Assembly (NCBI RefSeq): GCF_947495925.1
Contig: NZ_CANMAU010000004.1
Coordinates: forward strand, 248,001 to 312,000
Direction: 5' to 3'
Origin: an uncultured Algibacter sp.
GTDB taxonomy: Bacteria; Bacteroidota; Bacteroidia; Flavobacteriales; Flavobacteriaceae
DNA: 64,000 bases
The position numbers were made by a program, and so were the translations under genes. Shown one piece after another: positions 51,960 to 61,224 of the stretch. Each line of letters begins with the position of its first letter. Positions within the stretch are counted from its first letter, which is position 1. The notes beneath the pieces are model-generated. The model saw only the letters and a list, made by a program, of their open reading frames with translations, did no database searches and had not been told where the DNA came from.

Positions 51960-53565
51960 CACGTTTCAAATCCAATAAATTAATAGGGTTTATACCTAAA
52001 CCTTTTACATTTTTTTGAGTAAATCTTACCACTTCATCATAGAATAAAGGAACCATAATGGCATTGTCCATGGCTAAAGAGTCGATTGTGGTATATAGGT
52101 GTTTTCTTTTTTCAATATCAGAAATAGTAAATGCTTTGTTGTAAAGACTGTCAACCATTTCATTTTTAAAATGAAAATAGTTAGAACCATCTGGGGTAAA
52201 GTTTTTGCTGTAAAAAATAGATAGATAATTTTCGGCATCTAAATAATCAGCAACCCACGAGCTTCTAAACATGTCTACCTTACCGCTAGAACGTGAAGAT
52301 CTTAAGGTGGCTTCCGGCATAACGTCTACGTTAATTTTTAATCCTGATTTTTCCAGTTCACGCTGAATAAATTCGCAAAAACTTAAATAATTGCTTGAGG
52401 TTACTAAAATTATTTCAGGGTTTACAATACCACTTTCTTTTTTAAACTGCTTGATAAGTTGTTCCGCTTTTTCGGGCTGATATGTTAAGTAGTTAGATTT
52501 TTTATATCCAGGTAAACCAATTGGAATAAAACCGCCATCGGCAGGATTGCCAATTCCATTTCGTAAATAAATCATCATTTTTTTTCTATCAAACCCATAA
52601 TTAATAGCTTGTCTTATGAGTTTCGATTGAATTTCAGGAGTTTCAGAATCCAAATAAAAGCCCAAGTATTCTGAGTTTAAATAAGGTCCTGTTGTCATAT
52701 TTATGGATTTAGAATAAGATTCACGAAGACGTCCATCTGCCGTTAATAATTCGTCTTTATAAGAAGCATCTAACCCTTGTAAATAATCAATGTTGCCTTG
52801 AGCAAACTGTAAAAATTCACTTTGTTTATCTGGCAAAAAAGTTAGCGCTATAGCTTCAAGGTAAGGGAGTTTATTGCCTCTTTCATCTGTTTCAAAATAG
52901 TTTTCATTTCGTCTAAAAACTAATTTTATACTTTCTTCCCAACGTTTAAATTTAAACGGGCCTGTTCCAATGGGGTGCGATCTAAATTCATTGCCATAAT
53001 GTTCTACAACTTCTTTGGGAACAACAGAGCAGTACTTCATGGTAAGTAAGCCTATAAACGCTGGAAAGGGTTGCTTTAAAGTAATTTCAAAAAGCGTATC
53101 ATTAATAGCTCTAAAGTCATCAACTTTATTTAGAACCCAGCTTCCCGGTGCCGCAATTTTATGATCTCTTAACCGGTTCAGACTATATTCAAAATCCTTA
53201 GCGACTACAATTCTTGTGGAGTCAATTCCAAACAACTTATGTTTGTGAAAATAAACATCATTGCGCAAATTAAATTGATAAACTATTCCGTCATCAGAAA
53301 TACTCCAATCTTTAGCAATACAGGGCAAAATATTTAGTTCTTCATCTAATTGTACTAGGCCGTTAAATAACTGGTTGCAAACACTATTATCTTGTAAGGT
53401 TCTTGAAAAGGCGGGATCGAGGGTGTTAATATTGGCATATTCATTATATCTAAATACTAAATGGTCTTGATTTGAATTAGCAGATTTTCCACAAGAAAAA
53501 AACAAAAAAAGGATACAACTAATTGATAAATAGTAAATTATTTGTCTCGATTTAGGTTTTATCAT
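51946..53565 (-). CDS. Peptide-type ABC transporter substrate-binding lipoprotein (orphan)
   Basis: 539 residues with a lipoprotein signal ending FLFFSCGKS. SBP family 5 features: LVFRYNEYANINTLDPAFSRTLQDNSVCNQLFNGLVQLDEEL at the start, WSISDDGIVYQFNLRNDVYFH, SHPIGTGPFKFKRWEES and a long C-lobe ending in KRKHLYTTIDSLAMDNAIMVPLFY. It would bind oligopeptides or similar ligands. No permease or ATPase genes lie beside it. The divergent neighbour is mtaB. Confidence 0.92.
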   Translation of the reverse strand: MIKPKSRQIIYYLSISCILFLFFSCGKSANSNQDHLVFRYNEYANINTLDPAFSRTLQDNSVCNQLFNGLVQLDEELNILPCIAKDWSISDDGIVYQFNLRNDVYFHKHKLFGIDSTRIVVAKDFEYSLNRLRDHKIAAPGSWVLNKVDDFRAINDTLFEITLKQPFPAFIGLLTMKYCSVVPKEVVEHYGNEFRSHPIGTGPFKFKRWEESIKLVFRRNENYFETDERGNKLPYLEAIALTFLPDKQSEFLQFAQGNIDYLQGLDASYKDELLTADGRLRESYSKSINMTTGPYLNSEYLGFYLDSETPEIQSKLIRQAINYGFDRKKMMIYLRNGIGNPADGGFIPIGLPGYKKSNYLTYQPEKAEQLIKQFKKESGIVNPEIILVTSSNYLSFCEFIQRELEKSGLKINVDVMPEATLRSSRSSGKVDMFRSSWVADYLDAENYLSIFYSKNFTPDGSNYFHFKNEMVDSLYNKAFTISDIEKRKHLYTTIDSLAMDNAIMVPLFYDEVVRFTQKNVKGLGINPINLLDLKRVKKD

Positions 53566-53588
53566 ATAACTAATTAGTTGTAAATTTG
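53558..53588 (+). promoter_or_regulatory. mtaB promoter
   Basis: TTTA (53558-53561), 19 bases, TAAATTTG (53581-53588). The -7 box is exact, the -33 box has three of four bases. It would give a leader of about 60 bases. Confidence 0.5.
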
Positions 53589-53653
53589 CAGACTTTTAGT
53601 CGAAGTAGGTAAATATAATGAGATTTCCATCATCGTGGAAATAAATATAATAA

Positions 53654-54982
53654 ATGAATAAAAAAGTCGCTTTTTATACCTTAGGTTGTAAACTTAATTT
53701 TTCAGAAACCTCTACCATTGCAAGGTCTTTTGCTAGTGAGGGTTTTGATAGAGTTGATTTTTCGGAAAAAGCAGATATCTATGTTATAAATACCTGCTCG
53801 GTAACTGAAAATGCCGATAAGCGTTTTAAGACTATCGTTAAGCAAACTCAAAAAATAAACCCTAAAGCTTTTGTTACGGCCATAGGCTGTTATGCACAAT
53901 TAAAACCTGAAGAATTAGCAGATGTTGATGGGGTAGATTTGGTGCTTGGGGCAACAGAAAAGTTTAAAATAACAGATTACCTTAACGACCTTTCAAAAAA
54001 TGACTTTGGAGAAGTACATTCTTGTGAAATTGAAGATGCCGATTTTTATGTGGGATCTTATTCTCTTGGCGATAGAACACGTGCCTTTTTAAAAGTGCAA
54101 GATGGGTGCGATTATAAATGCACATATTGTACTATTCCTTTAGCTAGGGGTGTTTCTAGAAGTGATACCATGGCTAATGTTTTAAGTAATGCTAGAGAAA
54201 TTTCGAAGCAAAATATTAAAGAAATTGTTTTAACAGGTGTTAATATTGGTGATTATGGAAAAGGTGAGTTTGGTAATAAAAAGCACGAACATACTTTTTT
54301 AGATTTAGTAACAGAACTAGATCAAGTTGAGGGTATTGAACGCCTACGTATTTCGTCTATTGAGCCTAATCTTTTGAAAAATGAAACCATTGATTTGGTT
54401 TCGAAATCAAGAGCTTTTGTGCCACACCTTCATATTCCATTGCAGTCTGGGAGTAATTTCATTCTTAAAAAAATGAAACGCCGTTATATGCGAGAATTAT
54501 ATGTTGATAGGGTTTCGAAAATAAAAGAGGTTATGCCTCATGCTTGTATAGGGGTTGATGTTATTGTTGGGTTTCCAGGTGAAACTGACGATCATTTTAT
54601 TGAAACATACAATTTCTTGTCTGAATTAGATATTTCTTATATGCATGTGTTTACGTATTCTGAACGTGATAATACTGAAGCTGCTAAAATGGATGGTGTC
54701 GTTCCAGGGAAAGTACGAAGTAAACGTAGTAAAATGCTAAGAGGTTTATCTGTTAAAAAACGCAGAGCATTCTATGAAAGTCAATTGGGGTTATCGAGAA
54801 CAGTGCTTTTTGAAAGTGAGAATAAAGAAGGTTATATTCATGGGTTTACCGAAAATTACGTAAAAGTAAAAACACCTTGGAATCCGAGTTTGGTAAACAC
54901 GCTTCATACAGTTAAACTTAATAATATTGATGAAGATGGGTTGGTGAAACTCACCTTATTAGAAAAAGTTCTTAATGTCTAG
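53654..54982 (+). CDS. mtaB: tRNA t6A37 methylthiotransferase
   Basis: 442 residues. N-terminal UPF0004 domain with cluster-binding cysteines (YTLGCKLNFSET, INTCSVTENAD, AIGCYAQLKPEE). The radical-SAM motif is QDGCDYKCTYCTIPLARG (CX3CX2C). A TRAM domain closes the protein (TVLFESENKEGYIHGFTENYVKVK). The YTLGCKLN start and the motifs assign it to MtaB, which adds the methylthio group to t6A37 of tRNA-Lys, rather than MiaB or RimO. Confidence 0.94.
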   Translation: MNKKVAFYTLGCKLNFSETSTIARSFASEGFDRVDFSEKADIYVINTCSVTENADKRFKTIVKQTQKINPKAFVTAIGCYAQLKPEELADVDGVDLVLGATEKFKITDYLNDLSKNDFGEVHSCEIEDADFYVGSYSLGDRTRAFLKVQDGCDYKCTYCTIPLARGVSRSDTMANVLSNAREISKQNIKEIVLTGVNIGDYGKGEFGNKKHEHTFLDLVTELDQVEGIERLRISSIEPNLLKNETIDLVSKSRAFVPHLHIPLQSGSNFILKKMKRRYMRELYVDRVSKIKEVMPHACIGVDVIVGFPGETDDHFIETYNFLSELDISYMHVFTYSERDNTEAAKMDGVVPGKVRSKRSKMLRGLSVKKRRAFYESQLGLSRTVLFESENKEGYIHGFTENYVKVKTPWNPSLVNTLHTVKLNNIDEDGLVKLTLLEKVLNV

Positions 54983-54999
54983 AGTGATCCTATAATTAA

Positions 55000-55043
55000 G
55001 AAACAAAAAAGCCGAAATTTTTAAATTTCGGCTTTTTTGTTTC
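55000..55043. terminator. Bidirectional terminator between mtaB and the GNAT gene
   Basis: A perfect 21-bp inverted repeat with a 2-base gap: AAAAAAGCCGAAATTT / AAATTTCGGCTTTTTT at the core, extended by GAAAC / GTTTC. Confidence 0.92.
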
Positions 55044-55056
55044 TTTTAATTTAATA

Positions 55057-55353
55057 TTAAATTCTTACTCCTACAGGAAGCATACGTTTATATTTTCTGT
55101 TACTCCTTACAAACTTTGCAATTTCCGGACTAGTAGGAACAACACTTAAGTTGCGCTCTCCAATTTCTTCAAAGACTCTAGCTAAGAATTCTTTCTTAAA
55201 GCCTTCATCTTTAATGTTTTCTGGGATAATTAATTTGGTTAAAAATATTTTTCGTTCTTGTAACGAATATTCAATTTTTGCTAATTGATCATCAACTTTA
55301 GCTTCATATTGGCGTAAAAAATCATTGTCAACTAATTCTACAGCTTCAACCAT
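55057..55353 (-). CDS. Reduced YjdJ-type GNAT domain protein
   Basis: 98 residues. The order of elements follows the small YjdJ/NATD1 N-acetyltransferase-like family: QLAKIEYSLQERKIFLTKLIIPENIKDEGFKKEFLARVFEEIGERNLSVVPTSPEIAKFV. The acetyl-CoA pyrophosphate loop, normally (R/Q)GxG(I/L), reads IKDEGFKK, so one Gly is missing and catalysis is doubtful. Monocistronic between two strong terminators or promoters. The family link is by pattern; a plain 'hypothetical protein' call is the alternative. Confidence 0.6.
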   Translation of the reverse strand: MVEAVELVDNDFLRQYEAKVDDQLAKIEYSLQERKIFLTKLIIPENIKDEGFKKEFLARVFEEIGERNLSVVPTSPEIAKFVRSNRKYKRMLPVGVRI

Positions 55354-55467
55354 ATTGTGTATATTTTATTTCTTAGGAATTAAAAATAGTGAGCACTATT
55401 TCTCTAACTTTGTGCAAAAGTACGAAAAAAAATTGTTACTATAAAGGAAATTAAAAGTTAATGCCTT

Positions 55468-56133
55468 ATGGCTCAGCAGATAATACATGTTTATTTGATG
55501 CCAGGAATGGCGGCAAGTCCAAAAATTTTTGAACATATTAAATTGCCTGAAGATCAATTTGAGATTCATTTGTTAGAATGGATGATTCCCTTGACTGATG
55601 AAACCTTAAACAGTTATGCTTTTAGAATATGCAAGCACATTAAGCATGATCGTATCGTATTATTGGGTGTATCATTTGGAGGAGTGCTAGTTCAGGAAAT
55701 GATTAAACATATTAATGTTAGAAAATTAATAATTGTGTCTAGCGTAAAAAGTAAGCATGAGCTTCCTAAAAAAATGTTACTTGCAAAATCTACCGGAGCC
55801 TACAGAGTGGTTCCAACCCATTTAGCTAGTAAAATTGAGGTTTTTGAAAAGTATGCCTTTGGAAAACTCATGGCTAAACGTATTGAATTGTATAAAAAAT
55901 ATCTTTCCGTGAACGATAGTAAATATTTGAGTTGGGCAATTAAACAAATGGTTTGTTGGGAGCAGGAAACTTATAGCCATGAACTGGTGCATATTCATGG
56001 TGATAGTGATTCGGTTTTTCCAGTAAAAAACATTTCGAATTGTATAATTATTCCAAAAGGAACACACATTATGATTATTAATAAATATAAGTGGTTTAAT
56101 GAAAATTTACCAAGAATTATCTTAGGTGAATAG
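55468..56133 (+). CDS. Alpha/beta-hydrolase
   Basis: 221 residues, no signal. The nucleophile elbow is LLGVSFGGVLVQ (GxSxG). A late His lies in IIPKGTHIMIINKY, where the catalytic His is expected, and HIHGDSDSVFPVKN gives a candidate Asp. The first strand is YLMPGMAASPKIFEHI. The substrate is unknown. It overlaps the longest possible frame of the next gene, and the two are 37 bases apart if the ATG at 56171 is used. Confidence 0.82.
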   Translation: MAQQIIHVYLMPGMAASPKIFEHIKLPEDQFEIHLLEWMIPLTDETLNSYAFRICKHIKHDRIVLLGVSFGGVLVQEMIKHINVRKLIIVSSVKSKHELPKKMLLAKSTGAYRVVPTHLASKIEVFEKYAFGKLMAKRIELYKKYLSVNDSKYLSWAIKQMVCWEQETYSHELVHIHGDSDSVFPVKNISNCIIIPKGTHIMIINKYKWFNENLPRIILGE

Positions 56134-56170
56134 CGTATTTTTGTTAATTTTAAAAAAAACTTTTTTAGTC

Positions 56171-57100
56171 ATGAAAATAGTAGAGAGAGGATTGGCTTTG
56201 GTAGGATTATTAAGTTTATGCTTGTTGTTTATTTATGCCCTCCAAGATGCTCCAACAGATGAAAATTTTGAAAAAAAACTTATAAATGATTACAATGTTT
56301 ATGCGCTTCAGGTACCGGACGATTTAAACTTTGCTGGCGAGCAGATGCCTTTGCAAAATCCGGATATTCATGAGCGTATGGATAGAGAATTATTGGTAAA
56401 TACATATTGGCAATCTAACGGATTGTTAATGTTTAAAAGGGCGAAGAAATATTTTCCAGTAATAGAGCCTATTTTGAAAAAATATGGAGTCCCAGATGAT
56501 TTTAAATATTTGGCTGTTATTGAAAGTGGGTTAACAAATGCTGTATCTCCGGCAGGGGCAAGAGGGGTTTGGCAAATTATGCCTGCTACAGGAAGAGAAA
56601 ATGGTTTGGAAGTGAATAAAAATGTTGATGAGCGTTATAATTTAGAAAAGGCTACTGAGGTTGCTTGTAAATATCTTATAGAGGCAAAAGAACAATTAGG
56701 GTCTTGGACGCTAGCAGCAGGGTCCTACAATGCGGGTAAAGCTGGAATTTCCAGGCGTTTAAGAGAACAAAATGTTTCGAGTTATTATGATTTATTATTA
56801 GGAGAGGAGACTGGGCGCTATCTTTTTAGAATAGTTGCCTTAAAAGAAATTTTATCTAATCCTACTCAGTATGGTTTTAATTTTAGGGATAAGGACTTGT
56901 ATAACAATGTACCTACATTTAAAGTTGAGGTAGATACGGCTGTAAAGGACTTTTCGCAGTTTGCACAAAAATTTAATATTAATTACAAGATACTTAAATT
57001 ACACAACCCTTGGTTACGGGAGCCACATCTTAATAACGGTTCTAAGAAATTATATCAGATTGAAATTCCAGAAAAAGGATATTACGATTTAGTTAGGTAG
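56171..57100 (+). CDS. Membrane-bound lytic transglycosylase (MltD-like, SLT domain)
   Basis: 309 residues from ATG 56171, which starts the basic plus hydrophobic leader MKIVERGLALVGLLSLCLLFIYAL. An upstream TTG at 56126 would only prepend 15 residues inside the hydrolase gene. The SLT family 1 domain holds the catalytic Glu in LAVIESGLTNAVSPAGARGV, then WQIMPATGRENGLEVN and LAAGSYNAGKAGISRRL. The C-terminal part (FKVEVDTAVKDFSQFAQKFNI) looks like a LysM-like remnant. It cleaves peptidoglycan glycan strands. Confidence 0.9.
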   Translation: MKIVERGLALVGLLSLCLLFIYALQDAPTDENFEKKLINDYNVYALQVPDDLNFAGEQMPLQNPDIHERMDRELLVNTYWQSNGLLMFKRAKKYFPVIEPILKKYGVPDDFKYLAVIESGLTNAVSPAGARGVWQIMPATGRENGLEVNKNVDERYNLEKATEVACKYLIEAKEQLGSWTLAAGSYNAGKAGISRRLREQNVSSYYDLLLGEETGRYLFRIVALKEILSNPTQYGFNFRDKDLYNNVPTFKVEVDTAVKDFSQFAQKFNINYKILKLHNPWLREPHLNNGSKKLYQIEIPEKGYYDLVR

Positions 57101-57115
57101 ACTAATATCTAATAA

Positions 57116-57145
57116 AAAAGGGTTGAATAGATATTCAACCCTTTT
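57116..57145. terminator. Bidirectional terminator after the transglycosylase gene
   Basis: AAAAGGGTTGAATA / TATTCAACCCTTTT, a perfect 14-bp stem with a 2-base gap; serves both convergent genes. Confidence 0.88.
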
Positions 57146-57169
57146 ATGTTTTTATTATAAAAACAAATG

Positions 57170-57745
57170 CTATCCACGTCTCTTTTGAGCTCTTAAAGAA
57201 CCTCCAGCACCATAGTGTTGGTTAGGACCGGCACTACGTTTCATATTCTGTTTCATCATTTTTATTTGGTCGGTTAGCATACCTTGCTTATCAAGTTTAG
57301 AGGCCTCCGTAAGTAATTTTTGAGCTTCTTGTTTTCTACGCTTAGAAAATGCAATTCCAGCCAAATTTAATTTAGCCATTGCTAAGTCATGATCCATAGA
57401 TAAACCCAAAGAGATGGCTTTTCTGAAATATTTCTCAGCTTCATTCATGTTGTCTTGAGAAACCATAATACCATGCAAATAGTTGTAGTACCCTTGCTGT
57501 TTTTTAACTAATGCGGCTTCTGGGTTTTTAATTTTTGTTAACCATTTTTTTGCTCCACCAAAATCTTGTTTACGCAATCTTAAAAACGCTAAAAGAATAA
57601 ATTCATTTTTAAAATACAAGAAAACAAAAATAGAAGCTAATAGAATAAGAGCAATTCCGTTTCCAATATTTCCCTCTGTAAATTGATAAACTGCATAAGC
57701 AAGAATACCGGCTGCAATGATTAATTTTATAATTTTATTAAACAT
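57170..57745 (-). CDS. TPR-containing membrane protein
   Basis: 191 residues: two membrane helices at the N-terminus (KLIIAAGILAYAVYQF and IALILLASIFVFLYFK) and a tetratricopeptide-like region (GYYNYLHGIMVSQDNMNEAEKYFRKAISLGL and AMAKLNLAGIAFSKRRKQEAQKLLTEASKL). The tail is basic. No specific function recognised. The 299-base gap upstream (57746-58044) contains the rpmH promoter and otherwise AT-rich sequence. Confidence 0.75.
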   Translation of the reverse strand: MFNKIIKLIIAAGILAYAVYQFTEGNIGNGIALILLASIFVFLYFKNEFILLAFLRLRKQDFGGAKKWLTKIKNPEAALVKKQQGYYNYLHGIMVSQDNMNEAEKYFRKAISLGLSMDHDLAMAKLNLAGIAFSKRRKQEAQKLLTEASKLDKQGMLTDQIKMMKQNMKRSAGPNQHYGAGGSLRAQKRRG

Positions 57746-57950
57746 GGTTTTTTATTTCGAATAATATTTTAATGTCCTTAATTTTAGAAAATGAACACTT
57801 TTTATAATTTAAGACTGCAAAGAAACTAAATTTTTATGAAAACTAATGTACATCTATTTAACAAAAACATTGAGCTATCCCAAATAAACAAAGGTCTGAG
57901 GTAGACTTAATTAAATAAAATAATTTATTAAAATATTTTTTAAAAAATGG

Positions 57951-57981
57951 TTTGCAAAGTTGTAAAGGCTTTGTATATTTG
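57951..57981 (+). promoter_or_regulatory. rpmH promoter, perfect Bacteroidota consensus
   Basis: TTTG (57951-57954), exactly 19 bases, TATATTTG (57974-57981). All eight defined bases match TTTG-N19-TAnnTTTG. The leader to the ATG is about 60 bases. Confidence 0.88.
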
Positions 57982-58044
57982 CCCTCGGTTTTGGAGAAAG
58001 CCACATTTTAAAATTACATTTTTCAGATTTAAAGATATAAGACA

Positions 58045-58206
58045 ATGAGTAAAAGAACATTTCAACCTTCTAAAAGAAAGAGAAGAAACAAACACGGTTT
58101 CAGAGAAAGAATGGCTTCTGCTAATGGTAGAAAGGTATTAGCACGTAGAAGGGCTAAAGGAAGAAAAAGATTGTCTGTATCATCTGAAACAAGACATAAA
58201 AAATAA
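58045..58206 (+). CDS. rpmH: 50S ribosomal protein L34
   Basis: 53 residues, very basic: [19 protein letters not shown], then [20 protein letters not shown] and the end [13 protein letters not shown]. This is the standard L34 sequence with the usual Bacteroidota tail. Strong promoter upstream and terminator downstream. The usual neighbours rnpA or dnaA are not next to it. Confidence 0.98.
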   Translation: MSKRTFQPSKRKRRNKHGFRERMASANGRKVLARRRAKGRKRLSVSSETRHKK

Positions 58207-58230
58207 TGATTAACAATTGTTGATAATATA

Positions 58231-58261
58231 AAGGTGTTACTTAAGTGTAACGCCTTTTTTT
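58231..58261 (+). terminator. Terminator of rpmH
   Basis: GGTGTTAC / GTAACGCC (one G-U pair) with a 6-base loop and seven T. Confidence 0.82.
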
Positions 58262-58276
58262 ATATCTCGTGATTAC

Positions 58277-58284
58277 TATTTTTG
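58277..58284 (+). promoter_or_regulatory. carB -7 box
   Basis: TATTTTTG, an exact TAnnTTTG match, 35 bases upstream of the ATG. The -33 position falls in the T-run of the rpmH terminator (TTTT, three of four bases). Confidence 0.5.
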
Positions 58285-58319
58285 TAAAAAATTAAAATTC
58301 AATATTATAACCAGTAAAA

Positions 58320-61175
58320 ATGCCGAAAAACCAAAAACTTAAATCGATACTAATTATTGGCTCAGGTCCAATTGTAATTGGGCAAGCATGTGAATTTGAT
58401 TATTCAGGATCTCAATCCCTTAGATCGCTGAGAGAGGATGGAATTGAAACTGTTTTAATTAATTCTAATCCTGCAACTATTATGACCGACCCTTCCATGG
58501 CCGATCATGTGTATTTGTTGCCTTTGAATACTAAATCCATTATTAAAATTTTAAAGGAACATCCTCAAATTGATGCTGTATTACCTACTATGGGAGGTCA
58601 AACAGCTTTAAATTTGTGTATTGAAGCTGATGAAAAAGGAATTTGGAAAGATTTTGGAGTTGATTTAATAGGTGTTGATATTAATGCTATTAATATTACA
58701 GAAGATAGAGAACAGTTTAGGGAATTAATGGGTAAAATAGGTGTTGATATGGCTCCACAGGCTACAGCAACTTCTTTTCTAAAAGGAAAAGAAATTGCTC
58801 AAGAGTTTGGTTTTCCATTGTGTATTCGATCTTCTTTTACTTTAGGTGGTGCTGGAGCCGCAATTGTTTATGAGGAGGAAGATTTTGATAAACTTTTACG
58901 CAGAGGTCTAGAAATCTCTCCTATTCATGAGGTTATGATAGATAAGGCCATGATGGGGTGGAAGGAGTATGAATTAGAATTACTTCGTGATAGAAATGAT
59001 AATGTTGTTATTATTTGTTCTATAGAGAATATGGATCCTATGGGAATCCATACAGGAGATTCTATAACCGTTGCACCTGCTATGACATTAAGTGATAGAA
59101 CATATCAGAAAATGCGTGATATGGCTATTAAAATGATGCGTAGTATTGGTGATTTTGAAGGAGGTTGTAATGTACAGTTTGCTGTAAGCCCTGATGAAAA
59201 AGAAGATATTATTGCCATTGAAATTAATCCACGTGTATCACGTTCATCAGCTTTAGCAAGTAAGGCTACTGGATACCCTATTGCAAAGATAGCTACTAAA
59301 TTGGCCATAGGATATACTTTGGATGAGTTAGACAATCAAATTACAAAATCTACTTCGGCTTTGTTTGAGCCAACTTTAGATTATGTTATTGTAAAAATAC
59401 CACGTTGGAATTTCGATAAGTTTGAGGGGTCTGATAGAACTTTAGGTCTTCAAATGAAAGCGGTAGGAGAGGTAATGGGAATTGGGCGTTCGTTCCAGGA
59501 AGCTTTACATAAAGCCACTCAATCTCTAGAGATTAAACGTAATGGTTTAGGTGCTGACGGGAAAGGTTATACAGATTACAATACTATTATTGAGAAGTTG
59601 AAATTCGCTTCTTGGGATCGTGTTTTTGTGATCTATGATGCTATTGCTATGGGGATTCCGTTAAGTCAGATTTATGATATCACGAAAATTGACATGTGGT
59701 ATTTAAAGCAATATGAGGAATTATTCCAGTTAGAGAAAGAAATTTCAAAGTTCAATATCGATACTTTAGATAGAGATTTATTGCTTGAGGCTAAACAGAA
59801 AGGGTATGGAGATCGTCAGATTGCTCATATGCTAGGGTGCTTAGAGAGTCAAGTTTATAACAAAAGAGAAGAGTTTAACATTCAACGTGTATTTAAGCTT
59901 GTAGATACTTGTGCAGCCGAGTTTACGGCAAAAACACCGTACTACTATTCTACATTTGAAAACGTTGTTGAAACAGCCTCGGGTGAACAGTATACGCACA
60001 ATGAAAGTGTGGTGACTGATAAAAAGAAGGTTGTTGTTCTAGGTTCTGGTCCTAACAGAATTGGCCAAGGAATTGAGTTTGATTATTGTTGTGTTCATGG
60101 GGTTTTAGCTGCTGCAGAATGTGGTTATGAAACTATTATGATTAATTGTAATCCTGAAACTGTTTCTACAGATTTTGATACGGCAGATAAACTATATTTT
60201 GAACCTGTATTCTGGGAGCATATTTATGACATTATTCGTCACGAAAAACCTGAAGGTGTTATTGTTCAATTAGGAGGTCAAACAGCATTAAAGTTAGCAG
60301 AGAAGCTTACTAAGTACGGTGTTAAAATTATAGGAACAAGTTTTGAATCTTTAGATTTAGCTGAAGACAGAGGAAGTTTTTCTAAACTGCTAAAAGAAAA
60401 TAATATTCCTTACCCAGAATTTGGAGTTGCTGAAAATGCTGATGAAGCTTTAGAGTTGGCAGATGAATTAGATTTCCCAATTCTGGTTAGGCCATCTTAC
60501 GTTCTTGGAGGACAAGGGATGAAAATTGTTATTAATAAGGAAGAGTTAGTAGAACACGTAGTTGATTTACTTAGAAAAATTCCAAACAATAAACTTTTGT
60601 TGGACCATTATTTAGATGGAGCCATTGAAGCAGAAGCAGATGCGATTTGTGATGCTGATGGTAATGTTTATATTATTGGAATTATGGAACATATTGAACC
60701 ATGTGGTGTACACTCCGGAGATTCTAACGCAACCTTACCAGCATTTAATTTAGGAGATTTAGTAATGCAACAGATTATTGATCATACACATACCATTGCA
60801 AGATCATTAAATACTGTTGGGTTAATTAATATACAATTTGCAATAAAAGATGACACGGTTTACATTATTGAAGCAAACCCAAGAGCATCTCGAACAGTTC
60901 CTTTTATAGCAAAAGCATATAAAGAACCTTATGTAAATTATGCAACTAAAGTAATGTTAGGCGAGAAGAAGGTAACTGATTTTAATTTTAATCCGCAATT
61001 AGAAGGGTATGCGATTAAGCAACCTGTATTCTCTTTTAATAAGTTTCCTAATGTTGATAAACGTTTAGGACCTGAAATGAAAAGTACTGGAGAAAGCATT
61101 TTGTTTATTGATAGTTTAAAAGATGATGAATTTTATGATTTGTATTCAAGACGCAAAATGTATTTGAGTAAATAA
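58320..61175 (+). CDS. carB: Carbamoyl-phosphate synthase large subunit, short form
   Basis: 951 residues against about 1,073 in E. coli. Both ATP-grasp halves are present: KSILIIGSGPIVIGQACEFDYSG and later KVVVLGSGPNRIGQGIEFDYCC; IRSSFTLGGAGAAIVY and VRPSYVLGGQGMKIV; EINPRVSRSSALASKATG and EANPRASRTVPFIAKAY. The protein ends just after the second half, so the C-terminal MGS-like domain that binds UMP, IMP and ornithine is absent. The stop is followed by a strong terminator, so this is the natural end; short forms occur in Flavobacteriaceae. The small subunit gene carA is not in the window. Confidence 0.96.
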   Translation: MPKNQKLKSILIIGSGPIVIGQACEFDYSGSQSLRSLREDGIETVLINSNPATIMTDPSMADHVYLLPLNTKSIIKILKEHPQIDAVLPTMGGQTALNLCIEADEKGIWKDFGVDLIGVDINAINITEDREQFRELMGKIGVDMAPQATATSFLKGKEIAQEFGFPLCIRSSFTLGGAGAAIVYEEEDFDKLLRRGLEISPIHEVMIDKAMMGWKEYELELLRDRNDNVVIICSIENMDPMGIHTGDSITVAPAMTLSDRTYQKMRDMAIKMMRSIGDFEGGCNVQFAVSPDEKEDIIAIEINPRVSRSSALASKATGYPIAKIATKLAIGYTLDELDNQITKSTSALFEPTLDYVIVKIPRWNFDKFEGSDRTLGLQMKAVGEVMGIGRSFQEALHKATQSLEIKRNGLGADGKGYTDYNTIIEKLKFASWDRVFVIYDAIAMGIPLSQIYDITKIDMWYLKQYEELFQLEKEISKFNIDTLDRDLLLEAKQKGYGDRQIAHMLGCLESQVYNKREEFNIQRVFKLVDTCAAEFTAKTPYYYSTFENVVETASGEQYTHNESVVTDKKKVVVLGSGPNRIGQGIEFDYCCVHGVLAAAECGYETIMINCNPETVSTDFDTADKLYFEPVFWEHIYDIIRHEKPEGVIVQLGGQTALKLAEKLTKYGVKIIGTSFESLDLAEDRGSFSKLLKENNIPYPEFGVAENADEALELADELDFPILVRPSYVLGGQGMKIVINKEELVEHVVDLLRKIPNNKLLLDHYLDGAIEAEADAICDADGNVYIIGIMEHIEPCGVHSGDSNATLPAFNLGDLVMQQIIDHTHTIARSLNTVGLINIQFAIKDDTVYIIEANPRASRTVPFIAKAYKEPYVNYATKVMLGEKKVTDFNFNPQLEGYAIKQPVFSFNKFPNVDKRLGPEMKSTGESILFIDSLKDDEFYDLYSRRKMYLSK

Positions 61176-61189
61176 AACACATAGATTGA

Positions 61190-61224
61190 AATAAAAAAAG
61201 CCGCTTCAAGCGGCTTTTTTTATT
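61190..61224. terminator. Bidirectional terminator between carB and the YceI gene
   Basis: AATAAAAAAAGCCGC / GCGGCTTTTTTTATT, a perfect 15-bp stem with loop TTCAA. The right arm contains the stop codon of the YceI gene. Confidence 0.92.
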
